64,000 nt of DNA from Cytophagales bacterium UBA2561 (GCA_002340355.1 DDLX01000046.1:1-64000), one strand, 5' to 3'; positions 27,623-35,592 are shown, numbered from the stretch's first letter. Notes: generated from the letters alone by a model not told the origin. Program-made: numbers and translations.

Positions 27623-28588
27623 ATGAATTTATATGAATTATTATTCCTCAAGTTAATTCGGAAAATATATCAAAAGCTTATAGGTCAAAAAAATAACTTC
27701 CAAGTTACAGATACTCTTGCTCAATTATCTGCTCGGGAAACTTCTCAAAAAATTAAACTTCTCTTAGAGTCGAATGAGCCTTGTTTTATTGCTCGATTTG
27801 GTGAAGTAGAGCTAGATGCGGTTTTAACTTATTATTTTATGAAATTTCCTAGAATAATACAATATAAAAATTTTATTCAAGGCATTAGTCATCGAGGTAG
27901 TTGGAGTGAGGAAATTCTTTTTCCATTGGCAAATAATGCAGGAGTTTTTCCAAAAAATCAACACATTGCTGAGAAATTTGCTAAACTTTATCTTTCTGAT
28001 TCTCAATTAATTGATATCTTAGGTTCATGGCAAAGTGGAGAGAATATTTTGCAGAATGAATTGAGAAAAGCAAGTTTTGTTCGTCTTCAAGATCTTGAAC
28101 CTTATTATCATGAAGATCCTTGGACACAGGCTCTAAAATCTAAAAAAGTACTTGTCGTTCATCCTTTTGAAGAATCTATTCAAAACCAATTTCAGTATCG
28201 AGAATTTTTATTTGAAGATGCTCGAATCCTACCAAAGTTTGAACTACAGACGATTAAAGCTGTACAATCAGCGGCGGGTTCAAACCCAGATTTTCAAGAT
28301 TGGTTTGAAGCCTTAGATTTTATGAAACATAAAATATCCAAAAGCGATTTTGATATTGCTTTGATTGGATGTGGAGCATATGGAATGCCTTTGGGCGCAC
28401 ACGTCAAACGTATAGGTAAGAAAGCTGTACATTTAGGCGGAGCAGTACAGATTTTGTTTGGAATTAAAGGAAAACGCTGGGATGATCATCCTGTTATTTC
28501 CAAACTTTATAATTCATATTGGACTCGTCCTTTGCTGTCCGAAACCCCCCAAGCACATCAAAAGATAGAAGATGGATGCTATTGGTAA
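27623..28588 (+). CDS. GT-D fold glycosyltransferase (DUF1792 type)
   Basis: 321 residues, cytosolic. Features of the GT-D (DUF1792) family: CFIARFGEVELDAVL near 53-67 corresponds to the family's R-(F/W)-G-(D/E)-x-E motif that binds metal and nucleotide sugar; then EEILFPLANNAGVFP, LVVHPFEESIQNQF, FDIALIGCGAYGMPLGAHVKRIGKKAVHLGG and ILFGIKGKRWD, the conserved C-terminal half. Homologues act in polysaccharide or glycoprotein glycosylation, but no other glycan genes lie nearby, so the acceptor is unknown. It stands alone and converges on the gene at 28603. Confidence 0.85.
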   Translation: MNLYELLFLKLIRKIYQKLIGQKNNFQVTDTLAQLSARETSQKIKLLLESNEPCFIARFGEVELDAVLTYYFMKFPRIIQYKNFIQGISHRGSWSEEILFPLANNAGVFPKNQHIAEKFAKLYLSDSQLIDILGSWQSGENILQNELRKASFVRLQDLEPYYHEDPWTQALKSKKVLVVHPFEESIQNQFQYREFLFEDARILPKFELQTIKAVQSAAGSNPDFQDWFEALDFMKHKISKSDFDIALIGCGAYGMPLGAHVKRIGKKAVHLGGAVQILFGIKGKRWDDHPVISKLYNSYWTRPLLSETPQAHQKIEDGCYW

Positions 28589-28602
28589 TCAGATATATAT
28601 GC

Positions 28603-29358
28603 TTATTGATAAAGTTTTGCTTCTTCCAAAATATAATTCAGACGGTCAATATTTGTAGAATTCAATTTTAATTTTCCCTTGAAAGTAAATACGGCATCTA
28701 GCTGTAATTTTTCCTTGAGTTCGGGCGTAACTTGAAGATCTAAATCAAGAACTGATTCGGGGCCTGCGTTACCACAGAAAAAACAGGATGCATACGAGTT
28801 AGCTGATAAAACATAAATATTATTAATTTCATCGGCTGGAATAACAAATCCTCGAATATAAATATCTTTACCATCTAATTTTTTAATAGATTCACCAAAA
28901 ACAGGATATAATAAATGAGCCTTTACTTCTTCATAATAACGTTCTTCAAATTTAACATTCTTGAGCATTTCCCATGTTACTTTGATAAGTTTATCCGAAT
29001 TTTGTGAACCTGCTTTGGTGGCTGGGTCAAAATTTTTAACTTGCTGATTAAGTTTCTCAATTTCAATAGGATTTAATACTTTCCCTCCATGTGGATCAAG
29101 TACTGGAGCCGAATCATCTTGGGTGGATTCGGCTAATAAATTGGCTCGTTCAGCGATGAGTTGATTGGCTTCTTGTTCCGATAAACTAGAATCCTTGTTG
29201 ATCATTTTGGAGGTATTTACTTCTGAGTTTTCAGATACCTCTTTAGTCAAAAAAGCATATTGTGAAAACCAAAATCCTAACCCAACTCCTCCTAAAATAG
29301 CTCCTAAATACACTAAATATTTTATAAAGCTTGTTTTCTTTTTTTGTATTTTATCCAT
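28603..29358 (-). CDS. Membrane-anchored DUF3299-like protein
   Basis: 251 residues. A single N-terminal membrane anchor at about 13-33 (YLVYLGAILGGVGLGFWFS), a low-complexity linker about 35-105, then a domain from about 125: ITWEMLKNVKFEE-like opening, LDGKDIYIRGFVIPADEI, then NSYASCFFCGNAGPESVLDLDL with a C-x2-C pair. This matches the DUF3299-like beta-barrel seen in periplasmic proteins of many bacteria. The cysteines could bind metal or form a disulfide. It lies 17 bp downstream of the DnaJ gene and is probably cotranscribed with it. Function unknown. Confidence 0.7.
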   Translation of the reverse strand: MDKIQKKKTSFIKYLVYLGAILGGVGLGFWFSQYAFLTKEVSENSEVNTSKMINKDSSLSEQEANQLIAERANLLAESTQDDSAPVLDPHGGKVLNPIEIEKLNQQVKNFDPATKAGSQNSDKLIKVTWEMLKNVKFEERYYEEVKAHLLYPVFGESIKKLDGKDIYIRGFVIPADEINNIYVLSANSYASCFFCGNAGPESVLDLDLQVTPELKEKLQLDAVFTFKGKLKLNSTNIDRLNYILEEAKLYQ

Positions 29359-29375
29359 AAATCTACGATTCAGAT

Positions 29376-30329
29376 TTAGTGTATTTCTTGTTTTAATTTT
29401 TCTACCATTATTTTTTGTTGAGGAGTCAAATTTTTAGGGATTCTAATTTGAACTTCAGCATATAAATTTCCTAATTTTTCAGAGTCATTATAATCAGGCA
29501 TTCCTTTTCCTTTGAGTCGAAAAGTTTTACCTCCTGTTGTCCCTGCTGGGATTTTCAAATTAATTTCCTTACCATCTAACAACGTAAAGCTTGCTGTTCC
29601 ACCCAATAGAGCCGTAAACATATCAACCTTCAACTTGGTTCGTAAATCATTGCCTTCTCTTTCAAAATTAGGATGTTTCAAAACATTGATTATCAAGAAT
29701 AAATCACCTCTTGTTTTACCATCAAATCCAAGACCACCTCGTCCTTTGAGTTTTAATTTTTGTCCATCCTCAACCCCTGGCTTAATTTTAACTCTTAATT
29801 TTTGGTCTAAAACATCAATAACACTTAAACTTCCTGTATAAGCCTCATTAAGTGATAGTTCAATCGTAGCATCATAGTCAGCAGTTCCTGTAACATTCTG
29901 AGGATCAGAAATATCATTTTCATCCCAAATGTATTTTTTGAAGAAATCAGAAAAATCATTGACTTTATCGCCAAATATATCTTCGAAAATACTTTTAGTT
30001 TGTGAGCCTGCCTTAGATGCCGAATCTCGAAATCCTGAGAACGTCTCTGAAAAGTTACCTGTAAACCCTTCCGAAAAATCATCCGAAAAGCCGCTTCCTC
30101 CCGTATTTCCCCAATTTCTTCCTAGTATATCATATTTACGTTTTTTGGTAGGGTCGCTCAAGACAGTATAGGCTTCAGAGATGTCTTTGAATTTGCGTTC
30201 GGCTTCTGTATTTCCTTGATTTTTGTCGGGGTGATATTTTTTTGCCAGTTTTCGGTAGGCTTTTTTTATATCATCATCGCTTGCATTTCGGCTGATTCCC
30301 AATATTTTATAATAATCTTTATAATCCAT
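29376..30329 (-). CDS. DnaJ-family co-chaperone without zinc domain (CbpA-like)
   Basis: 317 residues. J domain at about 1-70 with the DnaK-stimulating HPD (KKYHPDKNQGNTEAE). A Gly/Phe-rich stretch follows, about 75-110 (GGSGFSDDFSEGFTGNF). The C-terminal client-binding domains run from about 150 (ATIELSLNEAYTGS, KIKPGVEDGQKLKLKGRG, NLYAEVQIRIPKNLTPQQ). The zinc-finger C-x2-C-x-G-x-G repeats of true DnaJ are absent, so it is a class II J protein. It recruits DnaK (not in the window) to unfolded clients. First gene of a likely two-gene unit with the DUF3299-like gene. Confidence 0.93.
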   Translation of the reverse strand: MDYKDYYKILGISRNASDDDIKKAYRKLAKKYHPDKNQGNTEAERKFKDISEAYTVLSDPTKKRKYDILGRNWGNTGGSGFSDDFSEGFTGNFSETFSGFRDSASKAGSQTKSIFEDIFGDKVNDFSDFFKKYIWDENDISDPQNVTGTADYDATIELSLNEAYTGSLSVIDVLDQKLRVKIKPGVEDGQKLKLKGRGGLGFDGKTRGDLFLIINVLKHPNFEREGNDLRTKLKVDMFTALLGGTASFTLLDGKEINLKIPAGTTGGKTFRLKGKGMPDYNDSEKLGNLYAEVQIRIPKNLTPQQKIMVEKLKQEIH

Positions 30330-30640
30330 TTGATTCCGTTTAACACAAAATTTAACATCTTAAACAAAAGATTAAAGACTTTGCTGTAGGAAGGAGTTTT
30401 GGGCAAAGTATAAATCTTTATCAGGAGTAAAAATACAAAAAATGTCCTAATTTTGTTTCGGTTCGGATGTTGTTTAAGAATTTTTATGCTGTTTCAATAT
30501 TCTGCAAATTTTGTAAATCAATAAGTAAAAATCATAGAATATCATAATTATTGTTTGATATAGTAATGTTGTATGTTACGTTAGTCTTACTCGAAAAAGT
30601 TAGTAAAATCCGATAAAAAATTATGGTTATTATATTTTTT
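30330..30640. other. Intergenic region upstream of dnaJ-like gene
   Basis: 311 bp, AT-rich. On the minus strand a TATACTTTGCC segment around 30406-30416 is close to a -7 box and could drive the J-protein operon. No hairpin or gene seen. Confidence 0.3.
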
Positions 30641-30926
30641 CTATTTAATTGATTTAGCAATATCAACACAATTCAATAAGTTTTTTATCAAATTACTGGT
30701 TTTATTTTCATTTAGACTTTGTATATTTTTAGATTCCATATAAATATCTAATTCTAATATTTCTCCTAATCTTTATAAGTTTATCCAAAGATACTTGACT
30801 TGTACCTAATTCATATCTTCCGTATTGGGCTTGTGTTATCTCTAACTTCTTAGCCATCTCTTTTTGAGATAAACCTATGACTTTTCTAGAACTTTTGATG
30901 AGTTCTAAGATTTGTTGTTTATTCAT
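30641..30926 (-). pseudogene. XRE-family HTH regulator interrupted by a frameshift
   Basis: Starting at ATG 30924-30926, the product begins MNKQQILELIKSSRKVIGLS and continues with a clean XRE helix-turn-helix (LSQKEMAKKLEITQAQYGRYE). After residue SLDKLIKI the frame as read gives an arginine-rich tail and stops at 30729. In the next frame the sequence continues smoothly as LGEILELDIYMESKNIQSLN and on to TAG 30641-30643, 42 more codons. One surplus base near 30770-30776 therefore separates two halves of a protein of about 94 residues. Either a real inactivating or phase-variable indel, a sequencing error, or a programmed shift; the first two are likelier. Confidence 0.7.
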
Positions 30927-30956
30927 CTTGAATGTTTGAATTATAAAATCATTCAA

Positions 30957-31295
30957 AAATAATCTTATTTTACTTTTTTTCAGCTTTATTCAAATTTTGT
31001 TTATTTAATAATGATTTAAATATTATCATGAAAGAGAGTAAATACTTATAATCAGGCAAGAATTGATAAAAAGCATTTCGAATTACTTCGGGGTACTTTT
31101 TTTATCTCCAAAAAATGAATATTGAGTTTATTTTTGATGCCATGTTGTTGTACTAGAAATAGGAAGTAGTGTTCTCATTATTTATTTGAATTAGTTTTTA
31201 AAAAACTAAACTGTAAATCTTGATACCCAGTTTTTTGCCTAAAAATGAAACAATCTCCTATCAAGTTACTTTTCTTAGAAAAACCTCTATTAAAT
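30957..31295. other. Divergent intergenic region
   Basis: Between the XRE gene and the DUF983 gene. A minus-strand frame at 31178-31408 overlaps the DUF983 gene and is a shadow. No promoter with both elements, no dyad and no repeat seen. Confidence 0.35.
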
Positions 31296-31679
31296 ATGGC
31301 AACAAAAAATAAATTCGCTACGATACTCCACTGTAAATGCCCACGCTGTCGAGAGGGCAAAATGTTCAAAAACAGACTTCTGAGTAAAAATTTTATGGCG
31401 ATGTACACTCATTGCCCAAAATGCGGACTGGAATATGAGGTTCAACCCTCCTTTTTTCAAGGGGCAATGTATGTAAGTTATGCCTTTTCAGTAGCCATTT
31501 TTATTACTGTTTTTGTAGTTACTACTGTGTTACTTAATAAGCCTCCTATTCATATCTACATGATAAATATCACAGTAGCTACCTTGGTATTTATTCCTTT
31601 TTCTTTTCGATATTCTCGCTCTATTTTTTTGCACATTTTCGGAGGTGTAAAATATGAGCCTAATGTAAAACTTAATTGA
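31296..31679 (+). CDS. DUF983 membrane protein with zinc-ribbon cysteines
   Basis: 127 residues from ATG 31296 (MATKNKFATILHCKCPRCRE); an upstream in-frame ATG at 31245 would add 17 residues foreign to the family. Two C-x2-C knuckles, CPRCREGK and CPKCGLEYE, form the N-terminal zinc-ribbon-like part; then two membrane helices, about 58-82 (MYVSYAFSVAIFITVFVVTT) and about 88-110. DUF983 proteins occur widely in Bacteroidota and alphaproteobacteria, sometimes near cytochrome oxidase genes; function unproven. Followed by the DUF2911 lipoprotein gene, with its own possible promoter between. Confidence 0.9.
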   Translation: MATKNKFATILHCKCPRCREGKMFKNRLLSKNFMAMYTHCPKCGLEYEVQPSFFQGAMYVSYAFSVAIFITVFVVTTVLLNKPPIHIYMINITVATLVFIPFSFRYSRSIFLHIFGGVKYEPNVKLN

Positions 31680-31753
31680 TTCTTTAACTTTAATATTTCT
31701 TGAAACGATCTTCAAGGAATTTCTACACACTCTCTTTTTCGATTGCTTTTCTC

Positions 31754-31761
31754 TACCTTTG
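31754..31761 (+). promoter_or_regulatory. -7 promoter element for the DUF2911 gene
   Basis: TACCTTTG fits TAnnTTTG exactly and lies 46 bp before the preferred ATG at 31808. No good -33 TTG is seen. A start near 31766 would rule out the upstream in-frame start at 31700. Confidence 0.4.
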
Positions 31762-31807
31762 TGTGCTGATAATTCCCAAATTGCAACTCATAAAACATAT
31801 AAAGTTG

Positions 31808-32437
31808 ATGAATTTTAAGCCTATTTATGTACTAGTTATCGCCTTTGGAATCGGATTAGTCCTGAGTGCATGCCAAAAGAAAACTGAAAATACCTCTACG
31901 ATTACTGATACTCTTTCCGTAGAAACACCCGCTAAAGACTCTGCTGAAGCTCCAGCATCTTCAATAGAAGATAAATCACAACGAAAAAGTCCACCTGATA
32001 GCGTCAAGGCGAATGTAGGAAACGTACAGCTCCAAATTAATTACAGTCAACCTGCGGTACGTGGTCGAAAAATTTGGGGAGAATTAGTACCATTTGGAGA
32101 AGTATGGCGAACAGGAGCCAATGAAGCTACTGTTTTCAGTACAAATAAGGATATTATGGTCGAAGGACAAAAATTGCCAGCAGGTCGTTATGCTTTATTT
32201 AGCATTCCACAAGAAAATGAATGGACGATTATTTTTAGTAATAATGCTGACCAGTGGGGAGCTTTTAAATATTCAGAAGCTGAAGATGCTTTACGCTTAC
32301 AAGTTACACCTGAAACTATTTCAGAAAATGTAGAAAACTTGACTTTCCAGATTGCTTCACCAGAAGAACATATGGCAGATGTCATCTTAGAATGGGAGAA
32401 AATCCGTGTACCTATCCATATTCGAGAAGTATTCTAA
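31808..32437 (+). CDS. DUF2911 lipoprotein
   Basis: 209 residues from ATG 31808. The signal ends IGLVLSAC with lipidation at about residue 18; a Ser/Thr/Glu/Lys-rich linker follows (about 20-60), then the DUF2911 domain: VQLQINYSQPAVRGRKIWGE, LVPFGEVWRTGANEATVF, LPAGRYALFSIPQENEWTIIF and a C-terminal W-rich strand. DUF2911 is a Bacteroidota beta-sandwich domain of unknown function in the envelope. A longer in-frame extension (from 31700) contains a second hydrophobic stretch but would bury the lipobox and lies over the promoter. Confidence 0.9.
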   Translation: MNFKPIYVLVIAFGIGLVLSACQKKTENTSTITDTLSVETPAKDSAEAPASSIEDKSQRKSPPDSVKANVGNVQLQINYSQPAVRGRKIWGELVPFGEVWRTGANEATVFSTNKDIMVEGQKLPAGRYALFSIPQENEWTIIFSNNADQWGAFKYSEAEDALRLQVTPETISENVENLTFQIASPEEHMADVILEWEKIRVPIHIREVF

Positions 32438-32574
32438 TCTAGAATATGTGGTTGGGGTTTGAGAAATAACGAAACGTTAAATTTTAAACTTTATCCCTAA
32501 ATTTTCGTTCCTGAATTTGGAAAGTAAATATTGAGGTTGTAAAATTGCAACCAAATTCAAAATAAGCCCTAAAA

Positions 32575-32769
32575 ATATGTCCACTCTTTTCTCACCAGAT
32601 GAAAAAATCCTAGCCTCTCGCCGATGCGAGTGCTGGTTTTGGTGTTGTGTTATGTCAACACAGGAGAGGAGTAGTCTGTCTATACCGATCTGAGTCTTTT
32701 CATTGATTCATTCATAGTTCATACAAAAGCCTTTCCTATACTGCGTGTTTGGGAAAGGCTTTTTTGTAT
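32575..32769 (+). ncRNA. Structured RNA of unknown class upstream of cysH
   Basis: A compact GC-rich fold in AT-rich surroundings. CTA-CCTCTC (610-612, 614-619 of 32 kb) pairs with GAGAGG-TAG (32664-32669, 32672-32674), enclosing two hairpins: TCGC-CGAT-GCGA (32618-32629, sharing two bases with the outer stem) and GTGTTG/CAACAC (32642-32647, 32656-32661). An outer helix GATGAAAA (32598-32605) with TTTTCATT (32697-32704) encloses everything. A strong terminator (32725-32765) follows, 76 bp before the cysH ATG. This is the layout of a riboswitch-attenuator or a free small RNA. Hallmarks of SAM-I, glycine, TPP, cobalamin or FMN aptamers are absent. A rod-like 6S-type RNA is another possibility. 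Confidence 0.5.
32725..32765 (+). terminator. Intrinsic terminator in the cysH leader
   Basis: 12-bp perfect stem AAAAGCCTTTCC / GGAAAGGCTTTT, 15-nt loop, then a run of T; flanking ATAC/GTAT extends it. It lies before cysH, so transcription into the gene needs read-through, an internal promoter, or regulated anti-termination. Confidence 0.9.
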
Positions 32770-32844
32770 CTCGCCCTTTCATGCACTCCATAGGCTTCTT
32801 TAAATTTAAACTAAATCTAAACACACCTAAAAATACAATCAATT

Positions 32845-33543
32845 ATGTCAGTCATTACATCCAATAACGCTAATATTTTATTGAATCCGCAATTGGTACA
32901 ATTGCAACAGTTGAACGAAAAGTATCAAAGCCTTACACCCGAAGAGCGCATTCGAGAAGTTTATGAAGATTTGGATAAAATCTTATTGACTTCCTCCTTT
33001 GGTACAACTGCCGTTTTTCTATTGTACTTGTTTTCTCGTCAGAATATCGATGCTCCTGTTTATTTTATTGATACGACCTATCACTTTGAAGAAACTATTG
33101 TTTACAAAAATAAAATTGCCCAAGAATTTAATTTAAATGTTATTGATGTTCTGCCTGATACAGAGATGAATGAGATGAGTCGAAAAAGCCAGATTTGGAA
33201 ACACGATGCTGATTTGTGCTGCTCGGTTAATAAAGTAACACCTCTCCAAGATATTAAGAAACAGCATAAAGTTTGGATTTCAGGTTTAATGGCTTGGCAA
33301 AATCCTTTCCGAGAAAACTTGAATATCTTTGAATATTCTAAAGGTATGATTAAATTTTATCCTCTAATTGATGTAACACGAGAAGAGTTAAATGCTCATT
33401 TAAGAATTTATGATTTGCCTCAACACCCCCTCAAGGCAAAAGGTTATGGTTCAATTGGGTGTTCACATTGTACCCAAAAAGGTGAAGGACGAGCAGGACG
33501 TTGGGCAGGAAAACAAAAAACAGAATGCGGACTGCATACTTAG
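32845..33543 (+). CDS. cysH: Assimilatory (phospho)adenylyl-sulfate reductase
   Basis: 232 residues. Reduces activated sulfate (APS or PAPS) to sulfite with thioredoxin in the cytosol. The nucleotide-binding start is LLTSSFGTTAVFLLYL; YFIDTTYHFEET is the conserved Asp-Thr segment. The iron-sulfur type is shown by the cysteine pair LCCSVNKVTPL, a second motif GCSHCTQKGEGRAGRW, and the catalytic end TECGLH, a set typical of 4Fe-4S APS-type reductases. No cysD, cysN or sulfite reductase gene adjoins it. The gene follows the structured RNA and its terminator, so control at the leader is likely. Confidence 0.95.
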   Translation: MSVITSNNANILLNPQLVQLQQLNEKYQSLTPEERIREVYEDLDKILLTSSFGTTAVFLLYLFSRQNIDAPVYFIDTTYHFEETIVYKNKIAQEFNLNVIDVLPDTEMNEMSRKSQIWKHDADLCCSVNKVTPLQDIKKQHKVWISGLMAWQNPFRENLNIFEYSKGMIKFYPLIDVTREELNAHLRIYDLPQHPLKAKGYGSIGCSHCTQKGEGRAGRWAGKQKTECGLHT

Positions 33544-33572
33544 TTGATTTAGTAAAATTTTATGTATCTTTG
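33544..33572 (+). promoter_or_regulatory. Strong promoter of rpsA
   Basis: TTG (33544-33546), 18-bp spacer, TATCTTTG (33565-33572): a near-perfect Bacteroidota promoter. It begins directly at the cysH stop and its start point falls inside the hairpin at 33574-33596. It gives rpsA a 5' leader of about 155 nt. Confidence 0.75.
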
Positions 33573-33573
33573 C

Positions 33574-33604
33574 ACGCCTTTCGGACGTAAAGGCGTATTT
33601 TTTT
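33574..33604 (+). terminator. Hairpin and U-tract at the cysH end, overlapping the rpsA start point
   Basis: ACGCCTTT (33574-33581) and AAAGGCGT (33589-33596) form a perfect 8-bp stem with loop CGGACGT, followed by ATTTTTTTG. It is placed to end cysH transcripts, while the rpsA promoter fires through it; for rpsA transcripts beginning near 33577 the stem would be shortened. Confidence 0.75.
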
Positions 33605-33644
33605 GCATTTTTATGAAGTCAAAAAATTTAAAATCAAAGACTTA

Positions 33645-33720
33645 GTGCAAAAAAATTCATGGTTTCATTAAGTGTTCGGTTCTAATTGCACCGAGAACCG
33701 AAGCGTAAAGCGAGGTGCAA
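33645..33720 (+). promoter_or_regulatory. H-type pseudoknot in the rpsA leader
   Basis: TTCGGTTCT (33675-33683) pairs with AGAACCGAA (33694-33702), a perfect 9-bp stem. Its 10-nt loop carries TTGCACC (33686-33692), which pairs perfectly with GGTGCAA (33714-33720), giving a classical H-type pseudoknot that ends 12 nt before the rpsA ATG (33733). A rival partner GTGCAA at 33645-33650 could capture the same loop. The position suggests translational control, most simply feedback by S1 itself; this function is inference. Confidence 0.65.
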
Positions 33721-33732
33721 AACTGAGTTTAC

Positions 33733-35562
33733 ATGACTGATAATCAAACAGAAAATCCAACTGCTCAAGTGGAGGACGTAATGGACGTAGAAGCTACAGA
33801 AACAACCATAGACGAAGTAGCTGATTTTGATTGGGACCACGTAGGTACTCAAGGCTTTGGCTCTGAATACGACGCTATTCAAAAAGATGAATTGCTCAAA
33901 ATGTACGATAGTACAATGAGTGAGGTTTCTGAAAATGAAGTAATTAAAGGAACAGTTGTCAGTATTAGCAAGCGTGATGTCGTTGTTAATATCGGCTTCA
34001 AATCAGATGGTTTAGTTTCTATTTCCGAATTCCGAGACTTGCCTGAATTGCAGGTGGGTGATGAAGTAGAAGTGTACATTGAGTCACAAGAAGACAAAAA
34101 CGGACAGTTAATTCTTTCACGTAAAAAGGCTAAAGTTGTTCGGGCTTGGGAAAATATCGAAGATGCGTACAGCAATGATAAAGTGATTGAAGGTATCGTC
34201 AAGAGACGTACTAAAGGTGGCTTGATTGTCGATATTTTCAGTATTGAGGCTTTCCTTCCTGGTTCACAAATTGATGTGAAGCCTATCCGAGACTTTGATG
34301 TTTTTGTAGGCAAAAAGATGGAAGTTAAGGTTGTGAAAATTAATTACACAAATGATAATGTTGTTGTTTCACACAAAGTCCTTATTGAGAAAGACCTTGA
34401 GAAACAACGTGCTGAAATATTGAATAACCTTGAAAAAGGACAAGTTCTTGAAGGTGTAATTAAGAACATGACCAACTTCGGGGTATTTATTGACTTAGGT
34501 GGTGTGGATGGTTTATTGCACATTACTGATATTTCGTGGGGACGCATTAGCCATCCCGAAGAAGTCTGTGAACTCGACCAAAAAGTCAATGTCGTGGTCT
34601 TGGATTTCGACGAGAACAAGAAGCGTATCTCATTAGGTATGAAGCAATTAGTCCCTCATCCTTGGGATAGTTTACCAGAAGGTATCAAGGTCGGTACAAA
34701 AGTTCAGGGACGTATCGTTAATGTAGCTGATTATGGCGCATTCTTAGAAATTATGCCAGGTGTAGAAGGTTTAATTCACGTATCAGAAATGTCTTGGTCT
34801 CAGCACTTGAGAAATCCACAAGACTTTATCAAGATTGGGGATGAACTCGAAGCTCAGGTATTGACGCTTGACCGTGAAGATCGTAAAATGTCATTGGGTA
34901 TCAAGCAATTGACAGAAGATCCTTGGACAAAACAAGACCTCAAAACCAAATATGCTATCGGAACAAAGCATACAGGTGTGGTTCGAAACTTAACCAACTT
35001 TGGTTTATTTATCGAATTAGAAGAGGGTATTGACGGTTTGGTTCACGTTTCTGATTTATCTTGGACTCGAAAAATCAAGCATCCTTCTGAATTTACAAAA
35101 ATCGGAGAAAATCTTGAAGTTCAAGTTCTTGAATTAGATACGGCTCAACGACGTTTAGCTCTTGGACACAAGCAATTAGAAGAGAATCCTTGGGATACAT
35201 TCGAAACGGTATTTGCTGTTGGAACTTCTCATGAATGTACGGTTATTAACCGAACTGAGAAAGGAGCAACACTCGAATTACCATATGGTTTAGAAGGTTT
35301 CTCAACTGCAAAACACTTGACCAAAGAAGACGGAGAAAGAGCAGATATGGGCGAAAAATTATTGTTCCGTGTTTTGGAATTCTCGAAAGAAGATAAACGA
35401 ATTATTCTTTCACATTCTGTAACTTACCAAGAGCCTGTTCCAAAAGTTCAGAAAAAAGTAGTGAAGAAAAATACGCCTTCCAAAGATTCTTCTTCTGAAA
35501 GTAGCGCAACACTTGGCGATTTAGGTATCTTAGAACAACTTAAAGAAGATATGTCTAAGTAG
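33733..35562 (+). CDS. rpsA: Small-subunit ribosomal protein S1
   Basis: 609 residues. Binds mRNA at the 30S platform and helps load and unfold it. Up to six S1 (OB-fold) domains are visible: VIKGTVVSISKRDVVVNIG, VIEGIVKRRTKGGLIVDI, VLEGVIKNMTNFGVFIDLG with DGLLHITDISW, VQGRIVNVADYGAFLEI with EGLIHVSEMSW, HTGVVRNLTNFGLFIELE with DGLVHVSDLSW, and a degenerate last one near HECTVINRTEKGATLEL. An acidic N-terminal extension (TAQVEDVMDVEATE) and a basic, Ser-rich tail are usual in this phylum. The leader upstream holds a strong promoter and a pseudoknot; a terminator follows at 35593. Confidence 0.98.
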   Translation: MTDNQTENPTAQVEDVMDVEATETTIDEVADFDWDHVGTQGFGSEYDAIQKDELLKMYDSTMSEVSENEVIKGTVVSISKRDVVVNIGFKSDGLVSISEFRDLPELQVGDEVEVYIESQEDKNGQLILSRKKAKVVRAWENIEDAYSNDKVIEGIVKRRTKGGLIVDIFSIEAFLPGSQIDVKPIRDFDVFVGKKMEVKVVKINYTNDNVVVSHKVLIEKDLEKQRAEILNNLEKGQVLEGVIKNMTNFGVFIDLGGVDGLLHITDISWGRISHPEEVCELDQKVNVVVLDFDENKKRISLGMKQLVPHPWDSLPEGIKVGTKVQGRIVNVADYGAFLEIMPGVEGLIHVSEMSWSQHLRNPQDFIKIGDELEAQVLTLDREDRKMSLGIKQLTEDPWTKQDLKTKYAIGTKHTGVVRNLTNFGLFIELEEGIDGLVHVSDLSWTRKIKHPSEFTKIGENLEVQVLELDTAQRRLALGHKQLEENPWDTFETVFAVGTSHECTVINRTEKGATLELPYGLEGFSTAKHLTKEDGERADMGEKLLFRVLEFSKEDKRIILSHSVTYQEPVPKVQKKVVKKNTPSKDSSSESSATLGDLGILEQLKEDMSK

Positions 35563-35592
35563 TCAGGGTATTTTCATAACTTATTATAAATC

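Noticed and set aside
28270..28290. tRNA T-arm-like motif (GGTTCAAACC)
   Set aside because: It lies inside the glycosyltransferase coding sequence and no acceptor or anticodon arm surrounds it. No tRNA gene was found in the window.
31178..31408. 76-codon minus-strand ORF
   Set aside because: Antisense to the DUF983 gene, whose zinc-ribbon and membrane features are clear.
32575..32769. SAM-I or glycine riboswitch before cysH
   Set aside because: GGAGAG and GATGAA occur, but the SAM-I core (GGCAACC, GGAGGGA kink turn) and the glycine core (GCCGAAGG) are absent, so I report it as an unknown RNA.
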